Origin: DAOUCV01 sp034432095
GTDB lineage: Bacteria; Chloroflexota; Dehalococcoidia; Dehalococcoidales; UBA2162
Direction of reading: 5' to 3'
NCBI GenBank assembly: GCA_034432095.1
Contig: DAOUCV010000085.1
Coordinates: forward strand, 1-26,183
DNA length: 26,183 nucleotides
Positions 15,283-23,069 of this stretch are shown here, piece after piece; position 1 is the stretch's first letter; every line of letters begins with the position of its first letter. The position numbers and the translations under genes are program-made. The notes under the pieces were generated by a model that was given only the letters and a program-made list of their open reading frames with translations, had not been told where the DNA came from and made no database searches.

Positions 15283-17358
15283 ATGACGGACCTGGATAAA
15301 GTATACAAACGAATAGAGCAATTAAAGGCTCAGATCAACTATCATAACTATCGCTATTATGTGCTGGATAGCCCTGAAATTAGCGATGCTGAATATGATG
15401 AGCTAATGAGGGAGCTGAAGCAACTGGAGGAGAAATATCCTCAGTTCCTGACCCCGGACTCGCCTACTCAGCGGGTAGGCGCTGAGCCGGTAGAAGCCTT
15501 CGGTGTGGTGGAACACCCCCTGCCCTTATTGTCCCTGGGTAACGTCTTCTCCCGGGATGAATTAATGGCCTGGCATGCCCGAACCTCAAAGCTGGTAGCT
15601 GGTGAGCAATTTAATCTTGCCTGTGAGCATAAGATTGACGGTCTGGCTGTAGCCTTGACCTACGTCAACGGTCAACTGACTATCGGGGCTACCCGTGGTG
15701 ATGGTTTCCGTGGTGAAAATATCACTCAGAATCTAAGGACGATCAGGAGTATACCCTTATCCGTGTCTAAAGAGGCACCGCCCAGATTTGAGGTGCGGGG
15801 CGAGGTCTTCTTGCCTAAGGCGGGCTTTCATCGGCTGAATCAGGAGAGGGCGGCTGAAGGGCTCCCCCTTTTTGCTAACCCCAGAAATGCGGCGGCTGGC
15901 TCGGTGCGTCAGCTTGACCCGCGCATCACGGCTAAGCGCCCGCTGGATATCTACATCTATGCCCTGGGCTATGCTGAAGGTAAGGCAACCCCGGAAACCC
16001 ACTGGGAGGCTATGGAATACCTTAAGTCACTGGGATTCAAAATTAACCCTCATAATGCCTTGCTCAGCAGTGTTGACCAGGTCGAGGAGTATTACCACAC
16101 CTGGGTGGAGAAGAGGGAAAGCTTGCCCTATGAAGCCGACGGCATCGTGGTGAAGGTAAATTCGCTTGATTTGCAGAGACGATTGGGAGATGTCGGTCGA
16201 GAGCCACGCTGGGCTATCGCCTATAAATTCCCGGCAGTTCAGGGCACCGGGTATTTAAAAGAAATTGGTATCAGTGTTGGCCGGACGGGTACCCTTAACC
16301 CCTATGCTATCTTAGACCCGCCGGTCTCCGTAGGCGGGGTGAATATCAGGACGGCAGCCCTGCACAACGAGGACGATATCAGGCGTAAGGACATCCGAGA
16401 GGGTGATTGGGTTCTTGTCCAGCGAGCAGGTCAGGTGATACCGGAGATTGTGGAGCCGATCAAAAGCAGGCGTACCGGGCTGGAAAAGGAATTCAGCCTC
16501 CTGGAGAAGCTACCTAGAAACGACCGGGGTCAACCGGTCTGTCCTGAATGCGGGTCAGAAGTGTTTAAACCCGAAGGCGAAGTAATGTACTATTGCTCCA
16601 ACGCCGCCTGTCCTGCCCAGGTTCAACAGCGTCTTGAGCATTTTGCTTCCCGGGGAGCTATGGACATTAGAGGTATCGGCGAATCAATGGCTGCCACGCT
16701 ACTAAAAGAAAATGTGGTCAAAGATGGAAATAGTTATAGACCGGTAAAGGATGTTGCTGACATATATTACCTAGATAAAGAGCGACTCGCCAGTCTCGAG
16801 CGGATGGGAGAGAAAAGCGCCAGCAACATTATCAAGGCTATCGAAAATAGTAAAAAACGACCATTGCCCCGGATTGTTTATGCTCTGGGGATACGCCACG
16901 TCGGGGAACAAATGGCTCAGATTCTGACTGACCACTTTAACAGCATCGATGAGTTGATGAACGCCTCTGAGGAGGAGCTGACGGCTATTCGTGGCATCGG
17001 GTCAGAGATTGCCAAGAGTGTAGTCATTTTCTTCCGGCAAGAAGAAAATAAGCGGATAATTGAGAAATTGAAGGTGGCTGATGTTTTTCCTGAGCCGAGA
17101 AAGGCGGCTAAGCCGCAAGAACTACCCCTGTCTGGCATGGAGTTTGTTATCACCGGCACCTTGAAAGCCTTCAGCAGGCAGGAGGCTGAGGCAAGAATAA
17201 GAGCCCTCGGCGGCACGGCCAAAGACAATGTTACCCGGAACACTACCTATCTGGTGGTAGGGGCGGAGCCCGGCTCGAAGCTAGCCCGCGCCCAGGCTCT
17301 GGGCACGAAACAACTCACTGAGGAGGAGTTCCTTCGACTCTTGGCAGGGAAAGCGTGA
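15283..17358 (+). CDS. ligA: NAD+-dependent DNA ligase LigA
   Basis: LigA seals nicks during replication and repair using NAD+. From the ATG at 15283 it has 691 residues, full family length. The Ia and adenylation region (1 to about 315) has HNYRYYVLDSPEISDAEYD and the nucleotidyl-lysine motif EHKIDGLA with Lys117. The OB fold (about 316-400) includes VGRTGTLNPYA. A four-cysteine zinc finger (CPECG...CSNAACPAQ) follows, then the helix-hairpin-helix domain with repeated GIG and MGEKSA motifs, and a C-terminal BRCT (about 605-691). An in-frame TTG at 15271 would add four residues; the ATG is preferred because it restores the usual N-terminus. Neither has a clear ribosome site. pth follows after 4 nt. 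Confidence 0.96.
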   Translation: MTDLDKVYKRIEQLKAQINYHNYRYYVLDSPEISDAEYDELMRELKQLEEKYPQFLTPDSPTQRVGAEPVEAFGVVEHPLPLLSLGNVFSRDELMAWHARTSKLVAGEQFNLACEHKIDGLAVALTYVNGQLTIGATRGDGFRGENITQNLRTIRSIPLSVSKEAPPRFEVRGEVFLPKAGFHRLNQERAAEGLPLFANPRNAAAGSVRQLDPRITAKRPLDIYIYALGYAEGKATPETHWEAMEYLKSLGFKINPHNALLSSVDQVEEYYHTWVEKRESLPYEADGIVVKVNSLDLQRRLGDVGREPRWAIAYKFPAVQGTGYLKEIGISVGRTGTLNPYAILDPPVSVGGVNIRTAALHNEDDIRRKDIREGDWVLVQRAGQVIPEIVEPIKSRRTGLEKEFSLLEKLPRNDRGQPVCPECGSEVFKPEGEVMYYCSNAACPAQVQQRLEHFASRGAMDIRGIGESMAATLLKENVVKDGNSYRPVKDVADIYYLDKERLASLERMGEKSASNIIKAIENSKKRPLPRIVYALGIRHVGEQMAQILTDHFNSIDELMNASEEELTAIRGIGSEIAKSVVIFFRQEENKRIIEKLKVADVFPEPRKAAKPQELPLSGMEFVITGTLKAFSRQEAEARIRALGGTAKDNVTRNTTYLVVGAEPGSKLARAQALGTKQLTEEEFLRLLAGKA

Positions 17359-17362
17359 TAAC

Positions 17363-17944
17363 ATGAAGTTAATTGTAGGACTAGGTAATCCGGGGCCGGA
17401 CTACGCCAATAGCCTGCATAATGTTGGCTTTATGTGTATTAATTATTTTGCCCGCCAGCATAGCATCCGCTTTGAAAAAAAACAGGCGCAGGCTCGGGTT
17501 GGCTTGGGTAACATTGCTGGCAATGAGGTGGTAGTAGCCAGACCCCATACCTTTATGAATCAGAGCGGGCAGGCAGTCAGCCAACTGGTGAAGAAATATA
17601 AGGTCAGGCTAGACGACCTCCTTATCGTTTATGATGAGCTTGACCTTCCTCTGGGAAAAATCCGCATCCGTCCGGGTGGCAGCTCAGCGGGACATAAGGG
17701 GATTGAGTCAATTATCCGGGAACTGGGCAGTGAGAATTTTCCCCGACTTCGAGTTGGTATTGGACGACCAGTCAGCACCGAAGGCTTGCCTGAGGACACT
17801 AACGCTGATGTTATTACCTATCTGCTCAGCGAGCTGCCTAGTGGGGTAAAAAGAGCCATTAACCAGGTCCTGCCCAGAGTAAATGAAGCCATTCATTGTA
17901 TCATCACCGAGGGCTTGACTGCCGCCATGAATAAATATAACTAG
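17363..17944 (+). CDS. pth: Peptidyl-tRNA hydrolase
   Basis: Pth releases tRNA from prematurely terminated peptidyl-tRNA. The 193-residue protein has VGLGNPGPDYANSLHNVGF with Asn9 and the catalytic His19, FMNQSG with Asn66, and YDELDLPLG with Asp91. In the GHKG segment (His111) Lys112 replaces the asparagine found in many homologues, a variation I believe also occurs elsewhere in the family. NSLHN has Leu18 where Arg is common. It lies 4 nt after ligA and is almost certainly co-transcribed. A repeat copy follows, shared with the convergent radical SAM gene. Confidence 0.95.
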   Translation: MKLIVGLGNPGPDYANSLHNVGFMCINYFARQHSIRFEKKQAQARVGLGNIAGNEVVVARPHTFMNQSGQAVSQLVKKYKVRLDDLLIVYDELDLPLGKIRIRPGGSSAGHKGIESIIRELGSENFPRLRVGIGRPVSTEGLPEDTNADVITYLLSELPSGVKRAINQVLPRVNEAIHCIITEGLTAAMNKYN

Positions 17945-17955
17945 GCTGTTTATAA

Positions 17956-18018
17956 TCTCACCCCCTCCTTGAAAAGAGAAGGGGAAGAATTTTATAAGAG
18001 AGGCTTTGCCCCCTCTTC
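17956..18018 (-). repeat. Dispersed GC-rich hairpin repeat, copy C (possible bidirectional terminator)
   Basis: Read on the minus strand this copy has the same order as copy A: AAGAGGGGGC-AAA-GCCTCTCTT hairpin (17996-18017), pyrimidine run, then AAGGAGGGGGTGAGA. It fills the convergent gap between pth and the radical SAM gene and covers the first two bases (18017-18018) of the latter's TGA complement. The position suits a bidirectional transcript end. No long U-tract is present. Confidence 0.6.
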
Positions 18019-19609
18019 AAAATCTTAGAGCTCTCTTTAACTCAAGCTCAAGATAACCGGGTTCGGTGCCTGAATCCAGTATTGCCCAGGGCGGTCTTTC
18101 TTTTGTACCCCATTCCCGGCGAAGATAGAAATCACTATCCAGATGGTTTTTATTCAGCGCCTTGCGCCAGCCTGACAGTGATGCGTCTTCCACGTCAGCC
18201 AGCACCCCGGCTAGTCTGGTATCCCCCCGGGCTAGGACTCCCTGCACCTGACTCCAGGAAAGGCTTTCACATTTAAGTCTGATTCCCTTCGGGAGCAACC
18301 TGCTTTTGAGTAGGGACAGACGACGGTCCAGCGTAGAGGGTTCTTCCATCGGTAGCCACTGGAATGGTGTGCCGGCTTTGGGCACGAATGGGGCAATACT
18401 CAGGGTAATGCGACTGCCGGTTTGTCTTTTATCAAGAATAGTCTTACACTTGAGGGTCAGTTTTATAATTTCCTCAATATCATCGTCGGTCTCTGAGGGT
18501 AAACCAATCATAAAGTAGAGTTTTAAACTCTTTATACCCTGCTTGGCTATCTTATGCATCGCCTCCAAGATATCATCCTCGGAGATGCCCTTTCTAATCA
18601 CTTGGCGCAGGCGCTGGGAGCCCGCCTCAGGGGCGAGAGCAATAGTTCTGGTTCTCCCTTTCGCTATTTCCTCTAAAGCCAGGGGAGAAAGGGGTTTTAT
18701 CCGCAGTGAACTGACGGAGAGGTCAGCTCCCATCTGGTGTAGCCTGATAAGTAGCTCGTCGAACTGAGGATGGTCGGAAACGGCCGGTCCGACCAGTCCC
18801 AGGCGTTTCCGGTACTGTAGCCCTTGCTTTCCTCGGGCTATCAACTGGTCTATGGAGCGAAAGCGCATCGGGCTGAAGGCAGTGCTGACCAGGCAGAAAC
18901 GACAGCCCCAGTTGCAGCCCCGCTCTACCTCAATGAGGTAGAGGTCGCCCAGTTCAGTATCGGGGGTGAGTATAACGGAATGGACCGGGAAGTCATCGAG
19001 GTTGGTTGTCCACTGGCGGGCTACCCTAGCGCCATCGTGGTATTGTGGGACGTAGACACCAGGCAGGGAAGCCAGCGCCTTCAATAGCTCATCTCGTTTA
19101 CTACTGAAGCCCTCAGCTAGCAGTGGCAGCATCGCCGGCAGTATTGGCTCCGCCTCACCGATGCACAGGCAGTCAAAGAAAGGAGAGAGGGGCATCGGGT
19201 TTGCGATGATGCAGGAACCGCCAGCAATAATTAGCGGGTGCCTCTCATTACGGTCGGCCGCATATATTGGTATGCCACTGGCTTTGAGAATGGGCACGAT
19301 ATTAAAGTAGTCAAGCTCCCAGGTGACAGAGAAAGCGAGGACGGAAAAGTCAGAGAGCGGTCGCTGAGATTCAAGAGTGATTGCGGTTGCTGGTTTTCCT
19401 TTCTTATCCCAGAAAGCCCTTTCGCAGACGACATTCTGGTAGCTATTCAGCAGGCTGTAGATGGCGTGAATGCCCAGGCTGGACATACCGATATAGTAGG
19501 AGTTCGGGTAGATGAGGGCAACAGGGAGCCTGCCTCCCCAGTCCTTGAAAATGGTTCCGGTTTCGCGGGAAAGCCGTCCTCTAGCTTCCGTAACTTTATT
19601 CAAGCTCAT
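18017..19609 (-). CDS. B12-binding-type radical SAM protein
   Basis: A 530-residue radical SAM enzyme. The N-terminal part (about 25-200) resembles a degenerate cobalamin-binding Rossmann-like domain: ALIYPNSYYIGMSSLGIHAIY, then LIIAGGSCIIANPMPLSPF and CLCIGEAEP. The core has VERGCNWGCRFC with Cys232, Cys236 and Cys239 in CxxxCxxC spacing, the ligands of a 4Fe-4S cluster that cleaves S-adenosylmethionine. ALAPEAGSQRLRQVIRKGI and LKLYFMIGLPSE are further radical SAM strands. A C-terminal part of about 100 residues has no motif I recognise. There is no DGHH-like or other clear cobalamin-ligand histidine motif. Substrate is unknown. It stands alone, convergent with pth. The ATG has only a weak GGCGAGG upstream. 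Confidence 0.88.
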   Translation of the reverse strand: MSLNKVTEARGRLSRETGTIFKDWGGRLPVALIYPNSYYIGMSSLGIHAIYSLLNSYQNVVCERAFWDKKGKPATAITLESQRPLSDFSVLAFSVTWELDYFNIVPILKASGIPIYAADRNERHPLIIAGGSCIIANPMPLSPFFDCLCIGEAEPILPAMLPLLAEGFSSKRDELLKALASLPGVYVPQYHDGARVARQWTTNLDDFPVHSVILTPDTELGDLYLIEVERGCNWGCRFCLVSTAFSPMRFRSIDQLIARGKQGLQYRKRLGLVGPAVSDHPQFDELLIRLHQMGADLSVSSLRIKPLSPLALEEIAKGRTRTIALAPEAGSQRLRQVIRKGISEDDILEAMHKIAKQGIKSLKLYFMIGLPSETDDDIEEIIKLTLKCKTILDKRQTGSRITLSIAPFVPKAGTPFQWLPMEEPSTLDRRLSLLKSRLLPKGIRLKCESLSWSQVQGVLARGDTRLAGVLADVEDASLSGWRKALNKNHLDSDFYLRREWGTKERPPWAILDSGTEPGYLELELKRALRF

Positions 19610-19664
19610 CAGCCTGCACCAACGCCTCGCCCATTAAGCACCCAGAAAAATTAGGATTCTTTCT

Positions 19665-19730
19665 GGGAACTCGCTTTATCCCTCTCCTCTTGTGAAGGGG
19701 GTAATTTCCTAAAGGGGGAGCCTCTTTTAA
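19665..19730 (+). repeat. Degenerate repeat, copy D1
   Basis: GGGAACTCGCTTTATCCC (19665-19682) closely matches the left end of copy A (GGAACCCGCTCTATCCCC). A decayed G-run and CCTCTTTTAA segment correspond to the copy A hairpin. It lies between the radical SAM gene start and the leuC stop. Confidence 0.5.
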
Positions 19731-19780
19731 ACCTTCACACCTCTACTGGCTTCTGGCAGGTCTTTCTTTTCGTCATTGAA

Positions 19781-19834
19781 CCTCACCCCCTTTAGTTTTA
19801 ATTAACCCTATCCCCTTTATCCCCTTCCCCTCTC
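19781..19834 (-). repeat. Degenerate repeat, copy D2, opposite orientation
   Basis: CCTCACCCCCTTTAG at 19781 is the reverse complement of the GGGGTGAGG right end of copies A and B, followed by C-rich decayed sequence to 19834. It is oriented opposite to D1, in the same gap of about 230 nt downstream of leuC. Confidence 0.45.
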
Positions 19835-19842
19835 TTGCTCTC

Positions 19843-21093
19843 CTAGATTTCCTCCGGGCTGATAATCCTGCCCGCTATGGCGCTGGCGGCGGCGACGGCT
19901 GGATTAGCCAGATAGACTTCTGATTTGGGGCTACCCATTCTACCAACAAAGTTACGGTTGGTAGTGGAGACACAGCGCTCGCCTGCAGCCAGGACGCCCA
20001 TATGACCGCCGAGACAGGGACCACAGGTCGGGGTGCTGACTGCTGCCCCGGCCTTGATGAAGATTTCGATGAGCCCTTCTTTGAGGGCATCAAGATACAC
20101 CTGCTGGGAGCCGGGGATGACAATGCAACGCACCCTCGGATGTACCTTTCTGCCCCTTAATATCCGGGCAGCAAGCCGTAGGTCTTCAAGGCGTCCGTTG
20201 GTGCAGCTCCCGATTAGCGCTTGCTCAATCTCGATTGCACCTATCTGGCTGACCGGTTTACTATTGGCTGGTGAGTGGGGCAGGGCTACCTGAGGCTCAA
20301 CAACCGAAGCATCGTACTCGATGACCCGTGCGTATTCGGCATCATTGTCTGGCTCATAGACAGTATAGGAGCGTTTTGCCCTAGGTCTAATGTAATCCAG
20401 GGTTTTTTTATCTACCCTGAAGATACCGGCCTTGGCGCCAGCTTCGATAGCCATATTAGCCATAGTGAACCGCCCGTCCATAGATAGCTTATCTACCGCC
20501 TCACCGGTAAATTCCATAGCTGAATAGAGAGCACCATCCACACCAATATTGCCGATGGTATAAAGGATCAAGTCCTTGCCTCCTACCCACTTCCCCGGAC
20601 TACCGCGGTAGACAAATTTGATGGTAGGTGGCACCTTCATCCAGATGTCCCCGGTGGCCATAGCCGCGGCAATATCGGTAGACCCCATACCGGTAGCAAA
20701 GGCACCCACCGCACCGTAGGTGCAGGTATGGGAATCAGCCCCAATCACCACATCCCCGGGTAGCACCAGACCCTGCTCGGGTAGTAGCACATGCTCAATG
20801 CCCATCTGCCCCACATCAAAGTGTGGTATCTCCTGCTCAAGGCAGAAGTCACGCACCAACTTGGCCTGTTCGGCAGATTGTATGTCCTTATTCGGGACAA
20901 AGTGGTCGGCGACCATCACTATCTTTTTCGGGTTGAAGACCTTGTCTACCCCGATTCGCCTGAACTCCTTTATGGCGATGGGGGCGGTAATATCATTGGC
21001 CAGAATCAGGTCTACCCTGACGTTGATGAATTCGCCCGGTCCTACTTTTGCTCTATCCGTGTGGGCTGCCAGTATCTTTTCGATTAGGGTCAC
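19843..21093 (-). CDS. leuC: 3-isopropylmalate dehydratase large subunit, HacA/archaeal-type LeuC
   Basis: The large subunit of the aconitase-family isomerase that converts 2-isopropylmalate to 3-isopropylmalate in leucine synthesis, needing a small LeuD subunit. At 416 residues it fits the LeuC2/HacA subgroup rather than the 460-470 residue bacterial LeuC. 4Fe-4S ligands are Cys297 (IGSCTNGR), Cys357 and Cys360 (TCGPCLGG). VIGADSHTCTYGAVGAFATG (117-136) and NRNFVGRMGSP near the C-terminus are conserved. Homoaconitase or methylmalate specificity cannot be excluded. The GTG start has AAAGGA (21101-21106) at 7 nt spacing. It lies 205 nt downstream of leuA with repeat copy B between. No leuD follows; the next gene is the radical SAM gene. 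Confidence 0.92.
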   Translation of the reverse strand: MTLIEKILAAHTDRAKVGPGEFINVRVDLILANDITAPIAIKEFRRIGVDKVFNPKKIVMVADHFVPNKDIQSAEQAKLVRDFCLEQEIPHFDVGQMGIEHVLLPEQGLVLPGDVVIGADSHTCTYGAVGAFATGMGSTDIAAAMATGDIWMKVPPTIKFVYRGSPGKWVGGKDLILYTIGNIGVDGALYSAMEFTGEAVDKLSMDGRFTMANMAIEAGAKAGIFRVDKKTLDYIRPRAKRSYTVYEPDNDAEYARVIEYDASVVEPQVALPHSPANSKPVSQIGAIEIEQALIGSCTNGRLEDLRLAARILRGRKVHPRVRCIVIPGSQQVYLDALKEGLIEIFIKAGAAVSTPTCGPCLGGHMGVLAAGERCVSTTNRNFVGRMGSPKSEVYLANPAVAAASAIAGRIISPEEI

Positions 21094-21160
21094 GGTGATT
21101 TCCTTTCTTTCAATCCTGCCAAAATCCTATCAATGTGGTCATTACATTTCCTAGTGTTTT

Positions 21161-21237
21161 AGGAGTTAGAGAGGGGCGCTAGCTCCTCTCTAACGTCTCT
21201 CCCTCTCCTCAAAAGGAGAAAGACAAAGGGGGTGAGG
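21161..21237 (+). repeat. Dispersed GC-rich hairpin repeat, copy B, with 13-bp stem
   Basis: GTTAGAGAGGGGC (21165-21177) pairs with GCTCCTCTCTAAC (21182-21194) around the loop GCTA: 13 bp with one G-U. A second interrupted hairpin (GTCT...CTCCT/AGGAG...AGAC, 21195-21224) and the right end GGGGGTGAGG follow. It separates leuA from leuC on their transcribed strand. Confidence 0.7.
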
Positions 21238-21298
21238 GTCAATAAAATAGGCTACTTCTATTTGTGCCCTTGGCAGAATATGTTATAGGAGATAGTCC

Positions 21299-22816
21299 TT
21301 AGCTGGCTTTCTTAGCTGCCAGTAACCGGTTAAGGGCGTTCATATAGGCTTTAGCGCTGGCGACAACAATATCAGTATCAGCGCCCCGCCCGGTATAGGT
21401 TATACCATCGCTCTCTATCCTTATCAGCACCTCGCCAATGGCATCTATGCCTTCAGTTACCGATTTAACCGTGAATTCCGTGAGCTGATTGGGCACTCCC
21501 ACCAGCCGGTTGATTGCCTTGTAAACGGCGTCAACCGGACCGGTACCCAGAGCTGCATCAGCCAGCACCTTGCCGTCAGGGGCAATGAGTCTGACGGCGG
21601 CGGTGGGAATACCCCTATCACCACAGGTCACCTGAATGCGGTCGAGGTGATAAACCTCAGACACGGTGCGCTTCTCCTCGGCAACGATGGATTCGATATC
21701 CTTATCAGTGATTTCCTTCTTCTTATCGGCAAGCTCCTTAAAAGCAGAAAAGGCACGAGCAAAGTCTTCATCAGATAGGGTATAACCTAATTCCGACAAT
21801 CTCTCCTTAAAGGCATGCCGCCCACTGAGCTTACCCAGTACCAGGCTGCTGCCCGGTATACCCACCGTTTTTGGTTCCATTATTTCGTAAGTTATCGGCA
21901 TTTTGATGACGCCATCCTGATGAATCCCTGATTGATGACGGAAGGCATTGGCGCCAACAATTGCCTTGTTAGGCTGGACCGGAAAGCCGGTTAGCTCGCT
22001 TACCAGCCGGCTGGTTCGGTAGATCTGTTTGGTATCAATACCGGTCGTCAGGTTGTAGAAATCCTGGCGGGTCTTGATAGCCATCACAATTTCCTCCAGA
22101 GAGGCATTCCCTGCCCTTTCCCCGATGCCGTTGATGGTGCATTCCACCTGCCGAGCACCCCGCCTGATTGCTTCCAGACTATTGGCTACCGCCAGCCCCA
22201 GGTCATCATGGCAATGAACACTGACCACAGCCTTATTGATATTAGGCACATTCTGAAAGATCCCTTCAATAAGAGCACCAAACTCGGCAGGCATGGCATA
22301 ACCTACCGTATCAGGGATATTGACCGTGGTAGCCCCGGCATCAATGACCGCTTTCAGCATCTGATAGATGTATTCTGGTTCAGCCCGACTGGCATCCATC
22401 GGAGAAAATTCCACATTATCAAGATATTTCTTGGCTCTAATCACCCCGTTGCGTGCCATCTCCAGGATCTCTTCGCGGCTCTTTTTCAGCTGGTGCATAA
22501 GGTGTATATCTGAAGCCGAAAGAAAAACGTGTATCCGTGGGTTTGCCGCCTCTTTAACACCCTCCCAGGCAACGTCAATGTCCTGAGGGAGAGACCGAGC
22601 TAAAGCGCAGATTGTCGGCGTGCGCACATTTTTGGCAATGAGTTTGACCGCTTCAAGTTCAGCCGGGGAGTTTATGGGGGTGCCAGCCTCGATAACATCT
22701 ACCCCGAGCTTCTCCAGTTGTCTGGCTATCTCCAGCTTCTCCTGAACATTGAGGCTTCCCCCCGCCGCCTGTTCCCCATCGCGCAAAGTAGTATCAAAAA
22801 TTATTACTCTATCCAT
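21299..22816 (-). CDS. leuA: 2-isopropylmalate synthase LeuA
   Basis: LeuA condenses acetyl-CoA with 2-oxoisovalerate, committing carbon to leucine. The 505-residue protein has FDTTLRDGEQAAGG (7-20), where many homologues read RDGEQSPG; VHCHDDLGLAVANSL, the metal-binding HxH region; and TINGIGERAGNASLEE. These match the HMGL-like TIM barrel. A linker and C-terminal LeuA regulatory dimer domain (about 375-505, ending GRGADTDIVVASAKAYMNALN) give leucine feedback inhibition in the family. The ATG has AAGGAGG (22822-22828) at 5 nt. It is downstream of the stress-protein gene after a 253-nt gap containing two hairpin repeats. Citramalate or homocitrate synthase activity is less likely given the leuC and ilv neighbours. 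Confidence 0.94.
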   Translation of the reverse strand: MDRVIIFDTTLRDGEQAAGGSLNVQEKLEIARQLEKLGVDVIEAGTPINSPAELEAVKLIAKNVRTPTICALARSLPQDIDVAWEGVKEAANPRIHVFLSASDIHLMHQLKKSREEILEMARNGVIRAKKYLDNVEFSPMDASRAEPEYIYQMLKAVIDAGATTVNIPDTVGYAMPAEFGALIEGIFQNVPNINKAVVSVHCHDDLGLAVANSLEAIRRGARQVECTINGIGERAGNASLEEIVMAIKTRQDFYNLTTGIDTKQIYRTSRLVSELTGFPVQPNKAIVGANAFRHQSGIHQDGVIKMPITYEIMEPKTVGIPGSSLVLGKLSGRHAFKERLSELGYTLSDEDFARAFSAFKELADKKKEITDKDIESIVAEEKRTVSEVYHLDRIQVTCGDRGIPTAAVRLIAPDGKVLADAALGTGPVDAVYKAINRLVGVPNQLTEFTVKSVTEGIDAIGEVLIRIESDGITYTGRGADTDIVVASAKAYMNALNRLLAAKKAS

Positions 22817-22860
22817 CAGTTCCTCCTTGGGAGAATTTTTCTAGAGTCAAACGGGTCTGC

Positions 22861-22889
22861 CCCCCTCTCCACAGTGTAGGGAGAGGGGC
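22861..22889. repeat. Hairpin repeat E1
   Basis: CCCCTCTCC (22862-22870) and GGAGAGGGG (22880-22888) form a perfect 9-bp stem around a 9-nt loop, about 45 nt upstream of the leuA start. It resembles the stem of the dispersed repeat family but keeps little of the rest. Confidence 0.5.
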
Positions 22890-22985
22890 TGGTAAGGATG
22901 AGCTGATTTCTCTCCCAGAGGGAACTTCTATGACTCTTCATCGACGTCTATCCGTTTTAGGTACTAAATAGATTAATTTAATATT

Positions 22986-23050
22986 ACCCCATCCCCCTGC
23001 CCTCTCTTATCAAGGAAGGGAGGCAGAAGAGGGGCTTCATCTCCTCTTTA
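22986..23050 (-). repeat. Dispersed GC-rich hairpin repeat, copy E2
   Basis: This matches copy C in order and strand: a C-rich end, CCTCTC...AAGGAAGGGAGG, then a hairpin AAGAGGGG (23027-23034)/CTCCTCTT (23041-23048) with loop CTTCAT. It begins about 20 nt beyond the stress-protein stop codon, suiting a transcript 3' end. The AT-rich stretch 22940-22985 between E1 and E2 could hold a leuA promoter, but I see no clear boxes. Confidence 0.55.
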
Positions 23051-23069
23051 TTCCCCATTCGAATTAAAT

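Noticed and set aside
22817..23069. T-box or leucine leader peptide upstream of leuA
   Set aside because: No T-box sequence or run of leucine codons with a terminator was found; the gap is explained mainly by hairpin repeats.
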